Source: Methanomicrobiales archaeon HGW-Methanomicrobiales-1
GTDB taxonomy: Archaea; Halobacteriota; Methanomicrobia; Methanomicrobiales; Methanospirillaceae
Assembly (NCBI GenBank): GCA_002839675.1
Contig: PGYM01000001.1
Location: 174,564-238,563 of the forward strand
Reading direction: 5' to 3'
Length of the DNA: 64,000 nucleotides
Shown here: piece by piece, positions 27,774 to 37,041 of the stretch
How the letters are laid out: every line of letters starts with the position of its first letter
Position numbering within the stretch: the stretch's first letter is position 1
Notes under the pieces: model-generated
Databases searched by the model: none
What the model was told of the DNA's origin: nothing
Seen by the model: the letters and a program-made list of their open reading frames with translations, nothing else
Translations under genes and position numbers: made by a program

Positions 27774-27870
27774 TGCATGGACCCGGATAAGGTAGTTGTG
27801 CACTATCGAAATGATTATTTCAAATATCCACGCTATTTACGTAACAAACAAACCTTTGGAGGTTTTTATT

Positions 27871-28038
27871 TTGTCAGAAAAATACGTATGTGCCATATGC
27901 GGGCATGAATACAATCCCGATATAGGAGAACCGCTGCAGAATATTCCCCCGGGAAAGGAATTTCAGTCTTTGCCTGATGACTGGCTATGCCCGGTCTGCG
28001 GGGCAGCAAAAAAATTGTTTAACCGGAGTGGGAACTGA
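27871..28038 (+). CDS. rubredoxin
   Basis: This 55-residue electron carrier has two iron-binding CxxC pairs (YVCAICGHEYNP and LCPVCGAAK). The start is a TTG with a perfect GGAGGT site seven bases upstream (27858-27863), giving the normal rubredoxin length. It likely passes electrons to the FprA flavoprotein or the desulfoferrodoxin encoded next. Confidence 0.95.
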   Translation: MSEKYVCAICGHEYNPDIGEPLQNIPPGKEFQSLPDDWLCPVCGAAKKLFNRSGN

Positions 28039-28043
28039 TTGCT

Positions 28044-29228
28044 ATGGTTTCGCGGGAAATTACCACTGGAATCTTCTGGGTCGGAGCTCTTGATTTTGAC
28101 CGGCGTCTCTTCGATGCCTTAATCCCGCTCCCGAACGGCACGAGCTATAATTCTTACCTGGTTAAGGGTAGCGAGAAGACCGCGCTTATCGACACCGTCG
28201 ATCCTGCCAAGGAGTTTGAGCTGGTCTCAAACCTGCTCAAGCTCGGTATCGAATGCATAGATTACGTGGTTGTCAATCATGCCGAACAGGACCATTCCGG
28301 CTCCCTGCCGATGATCCTCGAATTTTACCCGAGTGCAGTAGTAGTGACCAATGAGAAGTGCAAAGAATTGCTCATTGCCCTGCTCCAGCTCCCGGAAAAC
28401 CGGTTTAAGATCATTAAGGATAAAGAGACCCTTTCGCTGGGTGACCGGACGCTCGAATTCCATATGACCCCGTGGACACACTGGCCGGAGACACAGGTAA
28501 CGTACCTTAAGGAAGACCAAATCCTCTTCTCCTGCGATCTCTTCGGGTTCCACATGGCCACGTCCGACCTGTATGTAACCGATGAAGCTGAATGCTACCG
28601 GTCGGCAAAACGGTACTATGCTGAGATTATGATGCCGTTCCGGAACAGCATAAGGGGTTACCTGGAGACAATAAAGGCACTCCCGCTCAAGCAGATCGCG
28701 CCCAGTCACGGTCCGATCCACAAATCCCCGCAGTTTATACTGGATGCCTATGCTGACTGGACTTCAGATACGGTGAAAAACGAAGTAGTAATCCCGTATA
28801 TCTCGATGCATGGCAGTACAGAAAAGATGGTAGAGTACCTGACAAATGCCCTGATCGCCCGCGGGATAACGGTAAAACCGTTCAACCTGAACGTTACGGA
28901 TATCGGCGATCTTGCTCTTGCACTGTTGGATACAGCCACTGTTGTCGTGGGGACTCCCACGGTGCTCTTCGGCCCCCACCCCAAGGTAGTGTATGCCACC
29001 TACTTAGCCAACGTGCTCAAACCGAAGGTCCGGTATGCATCAGTAATTGGATCGTATGGCTGGGGCGGTAAAACTGCAGAGATGATTGTAAAGATGCTCG
29101 ACCATGTCAAGGTCGAAGTCCTTGAGCCGGTTATTGTCAAAGGGCAGCCGAATGAAGCGACGTTAAAACAGCTCGACCGCCTCGCAGACGATATCTTAAA
29201 GAAGCATAGCGAGATCAACATTGTGTAA
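28044..29228 (+). CDS. fprA: F420H2 oxidase (FprA-type A flavoprotein)
   Basis: This 394-residue protein has an N-terminal diiron metallo-beta-lactamase domain (NHAEQDHSG gives the HxExDH ligands) and a C-terminal FMN-binding flavodoxin domain (from about 250; SMHGSTEKM and GTPTVLFGPHP). In methanogens FprA reduces O2 to water with reduced F420, protecting the anaerobe. Its place between rubredoxin and desulfoferrodoxin supports this. Nitric oxide reduction by relatives is an alternative. Confidence 0.95.
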   Translation: MVSREITTGIFWVGALDFDRRLFDALIPLPNGTSYNSYLVKGSEKTALIDTVDPAKEFELVSNLLKLGIECIDYVVVNHAEQDHSGSLPMILEFYPSAVVVTNEKCKELLIALLQLPENRFKIIKDKETLSLGDRTLEFHMTPWTHWPETQVTYLKEDQILFSCDLFGFHMATSDLYVTDEAECYRSAKRYYAEIMMPFRNSIRGYLETIKALPLKQIAPSHGPIHKSPQFILDAYADWTSDTVKNEVVIPYISMHGSTEKMVEYLTNALIARGITVKPFNLNVTDIGDLALALLDTATVVVGTPTVLFGPHPKVVYATYLANVLKPKVRYASVIGSYGWGGKTAEMIVKMLDHVKVEVLEPVIVKGQPNEATLKQLDRLADDILKKHSEINIV

Positions 29229-29244
29229 GAATGGAGGCACATTT

Positions 29245-29625
29245 ATGGCAAAAATGTTTGAAGTATACAAATGTGAAGTATGCGGGAACATCATCAAGAT
29301 AGTACATGCATCCAATGGCAACCTGGTCTGCTGTGGAAAGCCAATGGTCCTGCAACTGGAAAAGACCGCTGACGCGGGTAAAGAGAAACATGTCCCCGTG
29401 GTAGAGAAGTCCGGTGCGGGCATTGTTGTGAAAATCGGATCGGTTCCGCACCCCATGGAAGAGAAGCACTATATCGAGTGGGTGGAAGTGCGGACCGGCG
29501 AGAACGTCTATATCCGCGGGTTCAAACCCGGTGAAAAACCCGAGGCGGAATTCTGTATTCCTGATGCCAGTGCCAAGGTACGTGTATACTGCAATGTGCA
29601 CGGGCTCTGGACGAACAAATCCTGA
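29245..29625 (+). CDS. dfx: desulfoferrodoxin (superoxide reductase)
   Basis: This 126-residue protein is a two-centre superoxide reductase. Center I is the desulforedoxin-like domain (YKCEVCGN with LVCCGKP); Center II has histidine ligands in KHVPVVEK, HYIEWVEV and the C-terminal CNVHGLW. It reduces superoxide to peroxide. Start at 29245 follows GGAGG; the longer in-frame TTG start is not needed. Last gene of the oxygen-defence operon. Confidence 0.95.
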   Translation: MAKMFEVYKCEVCGNIIKIVHASNGNLVCCGKPMVLQLEKTADAGKEKHVPVVEKSGAGIVVKIGSVPHPMEEKHYIEWVEVRTGENVYIRGFKPGEKPEAEFCIPDASAKVRVYCNVHGLWTNKS

Positions 29626-29692
29626 GTATCCCCCTTTTTACACCCCGACGAGGGGCAAACACTAATAGAATCTCAGGGGCAATTCTTTAGCA

Positions 29693-31150
29693 ATGCACCG
29701 GCTTGAGCATCTTTCCACGATTATTGCCGATCTGGGCGATATTTTTATTTTTATTGCCCCGATAACCTGCATTCCGCTCATTGTCGCGGTTCTTTTCTCC
29801 GAGTGGAATATGCTCCTGCCCATGCTTGCCGTGCCCGTTACTTTCTACCTCATAGGCCTCCTCATAAGGAGCCTGCCCCGTCCCCAGCGGAGCGTGAGAC
29901 TTTCGACAGCATTCTGCTCGGTTGCACTCTTCTGGCTTACCAGTGCGATGGTGAGTGGCCTGCCGTTCATGCTCGGGCTGCATATGGGATTTACCGATGC
30001 GCTTTTTGAGGGTATGGCCGGCTGGACCGGCACTGCGTTTTCCATGATGCAGTCCTTAGAGACGGCCCCCCATACTCTCCTCTTCTGGCGATCTTACATG
30101 CAGTGGATCAGCGGTATCGGGATTATCGCATTTGCCATTTCAATAGCAAGCAGCACAGGTCTTTTCCGGTCAAAGATCCTCCGCACGGAAAGCAGGGACG
30201 AACCGCTGATGCAGGGGATTGTCTCTGCCGGGCGGGCACTCTGGAAGATCTACGGGATCCTGACCTTTCTTGCCATTGGCCTCATCCTGTTCACCGGTCT
30301 CTCCTTATGGGAATCGGTCAATCTCGCGCTTGCCACTATATCCACAGGAGGTTTTACCCTGCACGAGGGGGGCATCCTGTATTATAACAGCGTGCTGCTG
30401 GAGATTATCCTCATCCCGATCATGATCGCAGGGGCCCTGCCGTTCAAACTCTATTATCTTATAGCAGAGAACCGGCGCTGGAGCCTGTTTGGCGACGAAC
30501 AGGTCAAACTCTTCTTTATCATTGTGGCCCTGGGAACGGCAGTCCTGACCTATGATCTGGTCTTTTTTAACAACCTTGACTACCTGCCTGCCCTGCACCA
30601 GGGCCTGTTCATGACCATATCAGCCGTTACTACTACGGGTTTTTCGATTGCAAACCTCCACACGTGGGCCAGTGTAACGATCCTCTTTCTTGCCATGCTG
30701 ATATTTATCGGGGGTGCGAGTGGCAGTACTGCCGGGGGAATTAAGGTACACCGGGTCATGCTTGCGGTCAGGGCACTGCTCTGGTGGTTCCGGCGTCTCT
30801 TTGTCAGTGGCAAGGTGCTCCTGCCGTTCCGGTTCGATGGCCGGGTGATCCCGAAAGCAACAGCAGAGCTTGAAGTCTCAAAAAACATGCTCATCATCAT
30901 CCTTTCGGTCGGGGTCATCTTTGTTGCATCTCTTGCTGTTATCCAGTCCCATATCACTACTTTTTCCATGACCGAGATCGTGTTTGACGTGGTCTCCGCG
31001 TTCTCTACCTGCGGTATAGGTTCCGGCTATGTATCTCCTGATATGCCCCTCATCTCGAAATGGATCTTTATCGGTGTCATGTGGGTGGGCCGGCTCGAAG
31101 TGATCCCGGTAGTGATGCTTATTATGGCTGTTTTTGGCAGACAGGAATAA
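29693..31150 (+). CDS. trkH: TrkH-type potassium uptake protein
   Basis: This 485-residue membrane protein carries four selectivity-filter-like P-loops: TGTAFSMMQ, STGGFTLHE, TTTGFSIAN and STCGIGSGY. It is the pore subunit of a Trk K+ uptake system. No TrkA regulatory gene is adjacent. The C-terminal EVIPVVMLIMAVFG is typical of TrkH. Confidence 0.93.
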   Translation: MHRLEHLSTIIADLGDIFIFIAPITCIPLIVAVLFSEWNMLLPMLAVPVTFYLIGLLIRSLPRPQRSVRLSTAFCSVALFWLTSAMVSGLPFMLGLHMGFTDALFEGMAGWTGTAFSMMQSLETAPHTLLFWRSYMQWISGIGIIAFAISIASSTGLFRSKILRTESRDEPLMQGIVSAGRALWKIYGILTFLAIGLILFTGLSLWESVNLALATISTGGFTLHEGGILYYNSVLLEIILIPIMIAGALPFKLYYLIAENRRWSLFGDEQVKLFFIIVALGTAVLTYDLVFFNNLDYLPALHQGLFMTISAVTTTGFSIANLHTWASVTILFLAMLIFIGGASGSTAGGIKVHRVMLAVRALLWWFRRLFVSGKVLLPFRFDGRVIPKATAELEVSKNMLIIILSVGVIFVASLAVIQSHITTFSMTEIVFDVVSAFSTCGIGSGYVSPDMPLISKWIFIGVMWVGRLEVIPVVMLIMAVFGRQE

Positions 31151-31210
31151 CCGGTCCGGGCTGCCTGCACGCCTTCAACACAACTTTACTTTTGTTAACA
31201 TCAGGAGATC

Positions 31211-31220
31211 TAATATAAAT
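31211..31220 (+). promoter_or_regulatory. TATA box of nitrogenase-like cluster
   Basis: TAATATAAAT lies 30 bases before the ATG at 31241, the spacing expected for a transcript that starts very near the codon. The GGTG directly before the ATG is too close to act as a normal ribosome-binding site, so a leaderless or short-leader mRNA is likely. Confidence 0.6.
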
Positions 31221-31240
31221 TGCCACTCCATAGTACGGTG

Positions 31241-32053
31241 ATGAAACAGATCGCCCTGTATGGCAAGGGGGGTATCGGCAAGTCTACCACCTCGGCCAAT
31301 CTCTCCGCTGCGCTATCAGGTATGGGGCTTGATATCCTCCAGGTCGGGTGCGATCCCAAGCGTGACAGTACCCGGATGCTGATGCATGGCCGGTTTATCC
31401 CCACGGTCATGGACCTGGTCCGGGTCAGGGGTGAAGCACCGATTACCTTAGATGAAGTCGAGTTTACCGGGTTTAACGGCGTCCGCTGTGTTGAGGCGGG
31501 AGGCCCGGAGCCCGGTGTCGGGTGTGCAGGGCGGGGGATCATTGCCACGTTCCAGCTGCTGGAGAAGTTCGGGGCCTTGAAAGGCGATGTTATTGTATAC
31601 GATGTGCTCGGCGACGTTGTCTGCGGCGGATTTGCCATGCCGATGCGCGAGGGATATGCACAGGATGTCTACCTGGTAACCTCCGGTGAACTGATGTCCC
31701 TGTACGCTGCCAACAACATCTGCAAGGCAATCCAGCGCCTTTCTTCAAGGACAAAAAGCACCTGCCGGCTGGCCGGGGTGATCTGCAATGCCAAGAACCA
31801 GCCGAATGAAGAGGAGCTGGTGGCAGAGTTTGCAAAACGCGTGAACAGTTCTCTTATCCAGTTCATCCCCCGTGACCGGGTCGTGCAGCTTGCCGAACTC
31901 AACCGGAAAACGGTCATCGAGTATGAACCGGAATCCACGCAGGCTGAATGCTACCGCACCCTTGGCAAACGGGTGATGGAAAATACCCATTTCACCATCC
32001 CCACACCGTTAGAGATTGATGAGCTTGAATCCCTTGCCTATTCATACATCTAG
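31241..32053 (+). CDS. NifH-like iron protein (nitrogenase reductase family)
   Basis: This 270-residue P-loop ATPase has GKGGIGKST (residues 8-16), the NifH cluster cysteines (Cys95 in [11 protein letters not shown], Cys128 in [11 protein letters not shown]) and a [10 protein letters not shown] motif. So it should be an ATP-driven electron donor with a bridging 4Fe-4S cluster. It heads a cluster with two nitrogenase component-1-like proteins. Length is close to NifH/BchL/CfbC. Whether it serves F430 synthesis (CfbC) or another reductase cannot be settled from sequence; the two-partner arrangement argues against simple CfbCD. Confidence 0.92.
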   Translation: MKQIALYGKGGIGKSTTSANLSAALSGMGLDILQVGCDPKRDSTRMLMHGRFIPTVMDLVRVRGEAPITLDEVEFTGFNGVRCVEAGGPEPGVGCAGRGIIATFQLLEKFGALKGDVIVYDVLGDVVCGGFAMPMREGYAQDVYLVTSGELMSLYAANNICKAIQRLSSRTKSTCRLAGVICNAKNQPNEEELVAEFAKRVNSSLIQFIPRDRVVQLAELNRKTVIEYEPESTQAECYRTLGKRVMENTHFTIPTPLEIDELESLAYSYI

Positions 32054-33062
32054 ATTCGGGGGCTGCACCCTCACCGGGGCACTCTCGGTGACAACCCATG
32101 TCCGCAATACGGCGAGTATTGTCCACGGGCCAAAAGGGTGTACGCACCATAACTTCTCCCTGCTGCATGCCACCGGCCTTGACAATGAAACTGTCACCCT
32201 GCCCGATCTGGTCTCTACTGCCCTGTGCGAGAGCGATATTGTGTTTGGCGGGGAGAGCGCCCTGCTCCGGACCCTTGAGTCTGTAGCAGAACGCGGTGTG
32301 GATGCGATCTTCGTCCTCTCTACCTGCATTGTTGACACGATTGGCGATGATGTAGATGCCATCTGCAGCAGGGAATACGGCGTGCCCGTGGTCATTGTAC
32401 CAACTGCCGGTTTCCTCGGGGGAACCTTCCAGAACGGGGTGGCAAATGCCCTCTGTGCGCTTGCCGGTACTGCCGAATCCTGCCCGGTTACCGACTGCGT
32501 GAATATCATCGGCGAGAAGAATCTCGAATATGAGGTTGAGGAGAACTATGCAGAAGTTGCCCGTCTTTTGGGAACATTCGATATTCCGGTCAACCTGCGG
32601 TTCGTGCATGATATCACGTTCGACGAGATCGGGACACTTGGTGCAGCCCGGCTCAATATCCTGAGGGAACCTGCGCTCATTCCCGTGGGAAATTTCCTGA
32701 AAGAGCGTTTCGGCACACCCTTCATCCCGACATTTCCCCTCGGGCTCTCCGGCACCCTCTCATTTTTAGAAGCAGTTGCCGGGACGTTTGGTACAGACTG
32801 TAGCGCTGCGCTCGAAAAGGAGCGACAGTTCCAGGAAGATACCCTTGCCGGGTTTTCCGATCTCATGGGAAAGGATGCATCGTTTGACCCTGCAATGCAC
32901 GATCCCGACAGCGTGTCTTCTTTTGCTGAAGTGGCAGAGGCATTGCGGATCAATATGAACCAACCGGGCTCAGATGGCGTTTCGCTCGGTCCCGGAACCC
33001 CAGTGGGAACGACCGGCGTGCGGCGGATGCTTCACCGCTGGAGGCGCCAGCTGCATGCCTGA
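32019..33062 (+). CDS. nitrogenase component 1-like protein, subunit A
   Basis: This 347-residue protein is of the NifD/K type. Cysteines 16 ([11 protein letters not shown]), 41 ([10 protein letters not shown]) and 103 ([12 protein letters not shown]) have spacings of 25 and 62, like the P-cluster ligands of NifK (70, 95, 153). FGGE follows. Together with the next gene it should form an alpha2beta2-type core that takes electrons from the NifH-like protein. It overlaps nifH-like by 35 bases; ATG 32019 or an internal TTG could be the start. It is shorter than NifK (about 520) and near BchN/BchB sizes. Substrate unknown. Confidence 0.85.
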   Translation: MSLNPLPIHTSRFGGCTLTGALSVTTHVRNTASIVHGPKGCTHHNFSLLHATGLDNETVTLPDLVSTALCESDIVFGGESALLRTLESVAERGVDAIFVLSTCIVDTIGDDVDAICSREYGVPVVIVPTAGFLGGTFQNGVANALCALAGTAESCPVTDCVNIIGEKNLEYEVEENYAEVARLLGTFDIPVNLRFVHDITFDEIGTLGAARLNILREPALIPVGNFLKERFGTPFIPTFPLGLSGTLSFLEAVAGTFGTDCSAALEKERQFQEDTLAGFSDLMGKDASFDPAMHDPDSVSSFAEVAEALRINMNQPGSDGVSLGPGTPVGTTGVRRMLHRWRRQLHA

Positions 33063-34185
33063 ATGCACCAATCCCCTCTGGCCCTGTGCCATGACCGGGG
33101 CCGCTGCCTGCCTTGCAGGATTCGAGGGGATGACGGTTGTGATCCATGGATCGAGCGGCTGTTACTATTATCCCACCACGCTCCTTCGCGCCCCCCTGCA
33201 TGGCACCTTCATCCTTGAACACGAGATCATCTTTGGCTCGGAGGACCGGCTCAATGAAGTGATCGGCGGGTTGTCCGGAAAGGGCAAACGCATTGCGGTG
33301 ATAACGACCTGTGTTCCGGCAATTCTCGGTGAGGATATCCGGTCCATGCTCGAAAAGCACGATGTGATCCTTGTGGACAGCCCGGGTTTTTCCGGGGATG
33401 TTGAAGCGGGATATAAAAATGCCCTCTCGATACTGGAACCCCGGGTTGATCCGGATGCCAAAGGGGTGAACATCGATGGCGCCTGCCTGTTCGATCCCTT
33501 CTCTGCGGGCAATGTGCAGGAAATCCGGCGATTATTGACGATGGCCAGTATTCCTGTTGGCACGGTATTTTCCCATGACCGGCTCGACAAGGTCCGGCAT
33601 GCATCACCCTATACGATCGGCACGAACGAGGATTTCGCGAGCGGAATTGGTGAGTATTGTGGCGGAACGCTCGGGTTTAAAGCGATCAAGTCTTCATTCG
33701 GAAGATTAAGCGAGTTATTCGAAGATGCGGATGTGGACCGGGTCTTTTCCGAGATCGAACAGCAGGAGGAACGGATGGTCAGGGCATGTGACAAGTACCT
33801 GCTTCGGTTCGATCCTCCTTCTGTGGTTATCTTTTCTGGTTTTTCCTATGCCCTGCATGTGGCAGAGACGCTCGAACGCTATCTGGATGCGGATATACGG
33901 TGCATTGGTTCACGCAATGCCCCGGGCTCATCGAAATACCCGGTGGAACAGGTTACCGGGCTCGAGGGGGTAAAATCCCTGATCGGGCAGTATAATCCTG
34001 ACCTTGTGATGGGCTCATCCTTTGAGCGATCGGTTTCTGATGCCCGGGCGTTTACCGGAATCACACCCCCTCTACGGGGGACCATCCGGCTTGCCCCAAC
34101 CCCCTTTGCTGGGATAAACGGCACCCTCTCTCTCGTGGAGCAGGTACTCAATACCTGCATGGACCGGAAACCCGGCCGGCCCTGA
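33055..34185 (+). CDS. nitrogenase component 1-like protein, subunit B
   Basis: This 376-residue partner also has the three-cysteine pattern: Cys11 (LWPCAMTGAAACLAGFEG), Cys36 (IHGSSGCYYY) and Cys86 (ITTCVPAILGEDI), plus an extra Cys4. The EIIFGSEDRLNEVI stretch matches CfbD/NifD-like proteins. It starts inside the end of subunit A (8-base overlap) behind GGAGG. I see no obvious counterpart of the FeMo-cofactor ligands Cys275/His442 of NifD, so it is not a dinitrogen-fixing enzyme by sequence. Confidence 0.85.
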   Translation: MPECTNPLWPCAMTGAAACLAGFEGMTVVIHGSSGCYYYPTTLLRAPLHGTFILEHEIIFGSEDRLNEVIGGLSGKGKRIAVITTCVPAILGEDIRSMLEKHDVILVDSPGFSGDVEAGYKNALSILEPRVDPDAKGVNIDGACLFDPFSAGNVQEIRRLLTMASIPVGTVFSHDRLDKVRHASPYTIGTNEDFASGIGEYCGGTLGFKAIKSSFGRLSELFEDADVDRVFSEIEQQEERMVRACDKYLLRFDPPSVVIFSGFSYALHVAETLERYLDADIRCIGSRNAPGSSKYPVEQVTGLEGVKSLIGQYNPDLVMGSSFERSVSDARAFTGITPPLRGTIRLAPTPFAGINGTLSLVEQVLNTCMDRKPGRP

Positions 34186-34314
34186 TCGCCTTTTTCCCGG
34201 TGAATTGATTACCGCTCCCCCAGCGCCTTTTAAGTGATTTTATGCTTTGGAACAAACGCATTCTTCCTCCTTGATCCAAAGGATTCTTCACTTTCACCCT
34301 GCGCACGGTCCCGG

Positions 34315-34322
34315 GTTATATA
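34315..34322 (+). promoter_or_regulatory. TATA box of hypothetical gene 34366
   Basis: TTATATAG lies about 50 bases before the ATG at 34366, followed by a good ribosome-binding site (AGGTGGTC). It indicates an independent promoter, separate from the nitrogenase-like cluster. Confidence 0.55.
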
Positions 34323-34365
34323 GCCGGCCCGGCAACGCCATACTACGACAGAAAGGTGGTCGGGT

Positions 34366-34776
34366 ATGATGGAAAAAGCAGGATATCTCCAGCGAACCGG
34401 GTACAGCGCAATTGACAGCGAAGGGAATGCGCATGCAGTGATCGAGCTCCATATTCTTGGAACACGCTATGCGATCCGGCGTTCTGATCTTTCAAAAGCA
34501 GTATCCGGTCATGTTTTTGTGCAACTGGAGGAGCTCACCCACGAGTGGCAGTACTACCTTGGTGCGGTAAAGGGACTGGCACAGGTCTCGGTCTCCGGAA
34601 AAGCTTTGAACATCGAGTTGTTCGAGGCCGGGAACTTCACGGTCTCCCTAAATACACTCCGCGGAGTAATGTACGGAAAAGATCGCCTGGCAACTATCGT
34701 GAAGATACCGGCACAGCCCGCAATCGTTGCCCGTCGCGGGATTTACGGGCAGCAGCAGATCAGTGCAGCGGTATAA
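34366..34776 (+). CDS. hypothetical protein (136 aa)
   Basis: This soluble, mostly beta-strand protein has IELHILGTRYAIRRSDLSKAV, a WQYYLGAVKGLAQVSVSG middle and a C-terminal LRGVMYGKDRLATIVKIP. I do not recognise a family; the alternating pattern suggests a small beta barrel. It has its own TATA box and ribosome-binding site. Either of two adjacent ATG codons may start it. Confidence 0.75.
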   Translation: MMEKAGYLQRTGYSAIDSEGNAHAVIELHILGTRYAIRRSDLSKAVSGHVFVQLEELTHEWQYYLGAVKGLAQVSVSGKALNIELFEAGNFTVSLNTLRGVMYGKDRLATIVKIPAQPAIVARRGIYGQQQISAAV

Positions 34777-34968
34777 TGTAAGCTGGCTGATTGCATGACG
34801 GGGCGCCATTCCCGTTTTGTTATCCCCGGCAACCCGTGAAAATCTCTCATTTTTTCTTTGTGAAATCGTGCAACATTAATAGTTCGGTGACAGATGATCA
34901 TGTGTGGAGAAGAACACTCCTTTTTTATCCGGTAATACTGACGTGAACGGGTACAGGGAGCTGGGGTT

Positions 34969-35871
34969 ATGAGCATGGATACCACGGATACGATGTACCG
35001 CGATCTGGTGGAATGCCAGCAGGACCTGATTGTCAGGTTCAACCAGGAAGGGCGTCTTATCTTCGTGAATGCCGCTTATTGCGAAGCAGTGGGAAAACCC
35101 AGAGAAGTACTCACCGGCAGCGTGTTCATGCCGGTCACAGATGAGCGATATGCCGATATCATTGCCACCCAGATGACCCGGCTCTTCCGTCCCCCGTTTG
35201 CCTGCACCGTGGAACAATGGATCCAGACCTCCAAGGGGATGCGGTGCTTCAGCTGGTCGGCAAAGTCGGTGCTGAACAGTGCCAATGCGGTTGAATCGAT
35301 CGTAGCCACCGGCCACGACATCACCCGGATCAAGAGTGAACAGCGGGCGCTGAAAAAGAAGGATGAGGAACTGATGTTCGCTATCGAGAGCGGGAAACAG
35401 ATGTATTACACGCATACTCCCGATCATACGATGATGTTCGTGAGCCCGCGGCTGCGGGCACTTCTCGGGTGCCGGCCGAAAGAAGGAAAACGCACCTGGA
35501 CTGATTACCTCACCGACAACCCGATAAATGCCGCGGGGCTTGAACGGACGATCCGGGCAATTGCATCCGGCAGGCGCGAACCCCCCTACCGGCTGGAGAT
35601 GAGTTCTCCTGACGGTCGTAAAATCCGGCTTGAAGTCAACGAGATCCCTCTGGTGAAGAACGGAAAGACGGTCTCGATCGCAGGTTGCGTAACTGATGTT
35701 ACCGAAAAAGCGCTGGTAGAAGAAGGACTGGCCGAGGCCGAGATGTTGATTCCTGATCTTGCTGTTGCGAAAAAACCCCTTGAAGGGCATGTCGTATATC
35801 CGGTATCCCGCCCGAAAAAACAGCCTGGTTTTTTCCAGTCCCTTTTTTCTAAAAAACCGGATGAGAAATAG
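34969..35871 (+). CDS. PAS-domain sensor protein without kinase
   Basis: This 300-residue protein has two PAS domains (about 10-120, with DLIVRFNQEGRLIFVNAAYCEAVG, and 135-255, with YTHTPDHTMMFVSPRLRALLG). The second ends in GCVTDVTEKALVEEG, a typical PAS-to-output linker. There is no kinase, receiver or GGDEF after it; the tail is basic (PKKQPGFFQSLFSKKPDEK). It may sense a ligand or redox cue and pass the signal by protein contact. No partner is adjacent. Confidence 0.88.
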   Translation: MSMDTTDTMYRDLVECQQDLIVRFNQEGRLIFVNAAYCEAVGKPREVLTGSVFMPVTDERYADIIATQMTRLFRPPFACTVEQWIQTSKGMRCFSWSAKSVLNSANAVESIVATGHDITRIKSEQRALKKKDEELMFAIESGKQMYYTHTPDHTMMFVSPRLRALLGCRPKEGKRTWTDYLTDNPINAAGLERTIRAIASGRREPPYRLEMSSPDGRKIRLEVNEIPLVKNGKTVSIAGCVTDVTEKALVEEGLAEAEMLIPDLAVAKKPLEGHVVYPVSRPKKQPGFFQSLFSKKPDEK

Positions 35872-36473
35872 GATGATGATCTTCCGGATTTTCCCTGTGA
35901 ACCGGAAATCAATCGTAATTTCTTGAACAGTACAGTTACCCATGGCCATAGGGATCTAACGGGAAGGGGGGGTAGTACCCTGTCTTACGAAAGACAGGGG
36001 GTGGGGGGTCCCCCCCTCATTTTTTGGAGTGGGGGAGGGGTGGGTACCCCTTCGGGCACATGAGGGGCCCCCACCCCCCTTGAAAATAACCGACCGTGAG
36101 ATCCCCTCTCCGTCGTAACTCCACGCGAAGTCATGTCCGCGTACATGCAATCGGAGGGGGGGTGGGAGCCAGTCTTTCAAAAGAGTGGTGGGTAGGGCCC
36201 CCCTCCTCATTTTTTGGAGTGGGGGAGGGGTGGGTACCCCTCCGAGCACATGAGGGGCCCCCACCCCCCCTTTTATTTTTTGTGAAGGAATGACCGCTCG
36301 GCCGTGACTCCATTGGAAGAGGTGTCCATGTGTATGCACTCGGAGGGGGGTAGGGGCCTGTCTTTCGAAAGAGTGGGGGGTGGGTGTGTTCCCGTTGAGG
36401 GTGGTGTGAGGACCATCACACCAAACCCTTATCTTATAAAATCCAACCACATCACAACCAGGTCGCATCTGCC
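35872..36473. other. intergenic region dominated by tandem repeats
   Basis: Apart from the repeat described separately, no gene is visible. The minus-strand frame through it is a by-product of the repeat composition. TATA-like CTTATCTTATAAAA (36429-36442) precedes the DUF998 gene at the right end. Confidence 0.7.
35966..36400. repeat. 190-bp GC-rich tandem direct repeat (about 2.3 copies)
   Basis: A unit repeats with a period of 190 bases: the block starting at 36018 recurs at 36208 almost unchanged over 65 bases (cattttttggagtggggg onward). Within each unit are G-runs, a GTCTT-GAAAGA palindromic part and an inverted segment of C-runs. A third, partial unit covers about 36344-36400. The repeat is noncoding; strong secondary structure is likely. 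Confidence 0.85.
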
Positions 36474-37034
36474 ATGATATTTACCAACAAAACCCGCGCC
36501 GGTGTACTCATCTTCATCGGGGCTGCATGGTTCCTGACGGGAATCATCGTTTCCGAAGCGCTCTATCCCGGTTACAAGGTAACGAAGATGATCAGCGATC
36601 TCGGGGTAGGGTCCACGGCCCCGATATTCAACTCCGCTATCTTTGGCTTCGGTCTCCTGCTCCTCGTGACGGCATACCTGCTCAACACAGCCGGGACTAA
36701 TCGCTGGTTCCTCATCCTGCTGATCCTGACCGGTCTCGGGGCCGCGGGGGTCGGTGTCTTTCCTGAGACCATAATTATCCCGCATACCATTGGTGCGATC
36801 ACGGTCTTTGTCTGCGGCGGGTTATGTGCAATCACGGGATACCGGGTATTTTCCGGGCCATGGTCATGGCTCTCACTTGCACTCGGGCTCATCGCGCTTG
36901 GTGCCGCAATGCTCTTTGTAACGAAGTACTATCTCGGCCTTGGTGCCGGGGGCATGGAGCGGATGATCGCGTACCCGCTTATCATCTGGGCACTCGGTAC
37001 CGGGGCGTTTTTGATGGCTCCGGAATCCGGATAA
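36474..37034 (+). CDS. DUF998 family membrane protein
   Basis: This 186-residue protein has six hydrophobic helices and the DUF998 features YPGYKVTKMISDLGVG after helix one and VGVFPE between helices. Function is unknown. It ends eight bases before the convergent isopropylmalate dehydrogenase gene. Confidence 0.88.
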   Translation: MIFTNKTRAGVLIFIGAAWFLTGIIVSEALYPGYKVTKMISDLGVGSTAPIFNSAIFGFGLLLLVTAYLLNTAGTNRWFLILLILTGLGAAGVGVFPETIIIPHTIGAITVFVCGGLCAITGYRVFSGPWSWLSLALGLIALGAAMLFVTKYYLGLGAGGMERMIAYPLIIWALGTGAFLMAPESG

Positions 37035-37041
37035 AAAAGAA

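Noticed and set aside
31241..34185. Nitrogen-fixation operon (nifHDK)
   Set aside because: Component-1 proteins are about 150 residues too short, lack visible FeMo-cofactor ligands, and no nifEN, nifB or glnB-like genes are adjacent.
35956..36468. Minus-strand frame across the tandem repeats
   Set aside because: Its peptide repeats only because the DNA repeats (Pro/Thr/Gly-rich words); no start site or domain, so it is treated as noncoding.
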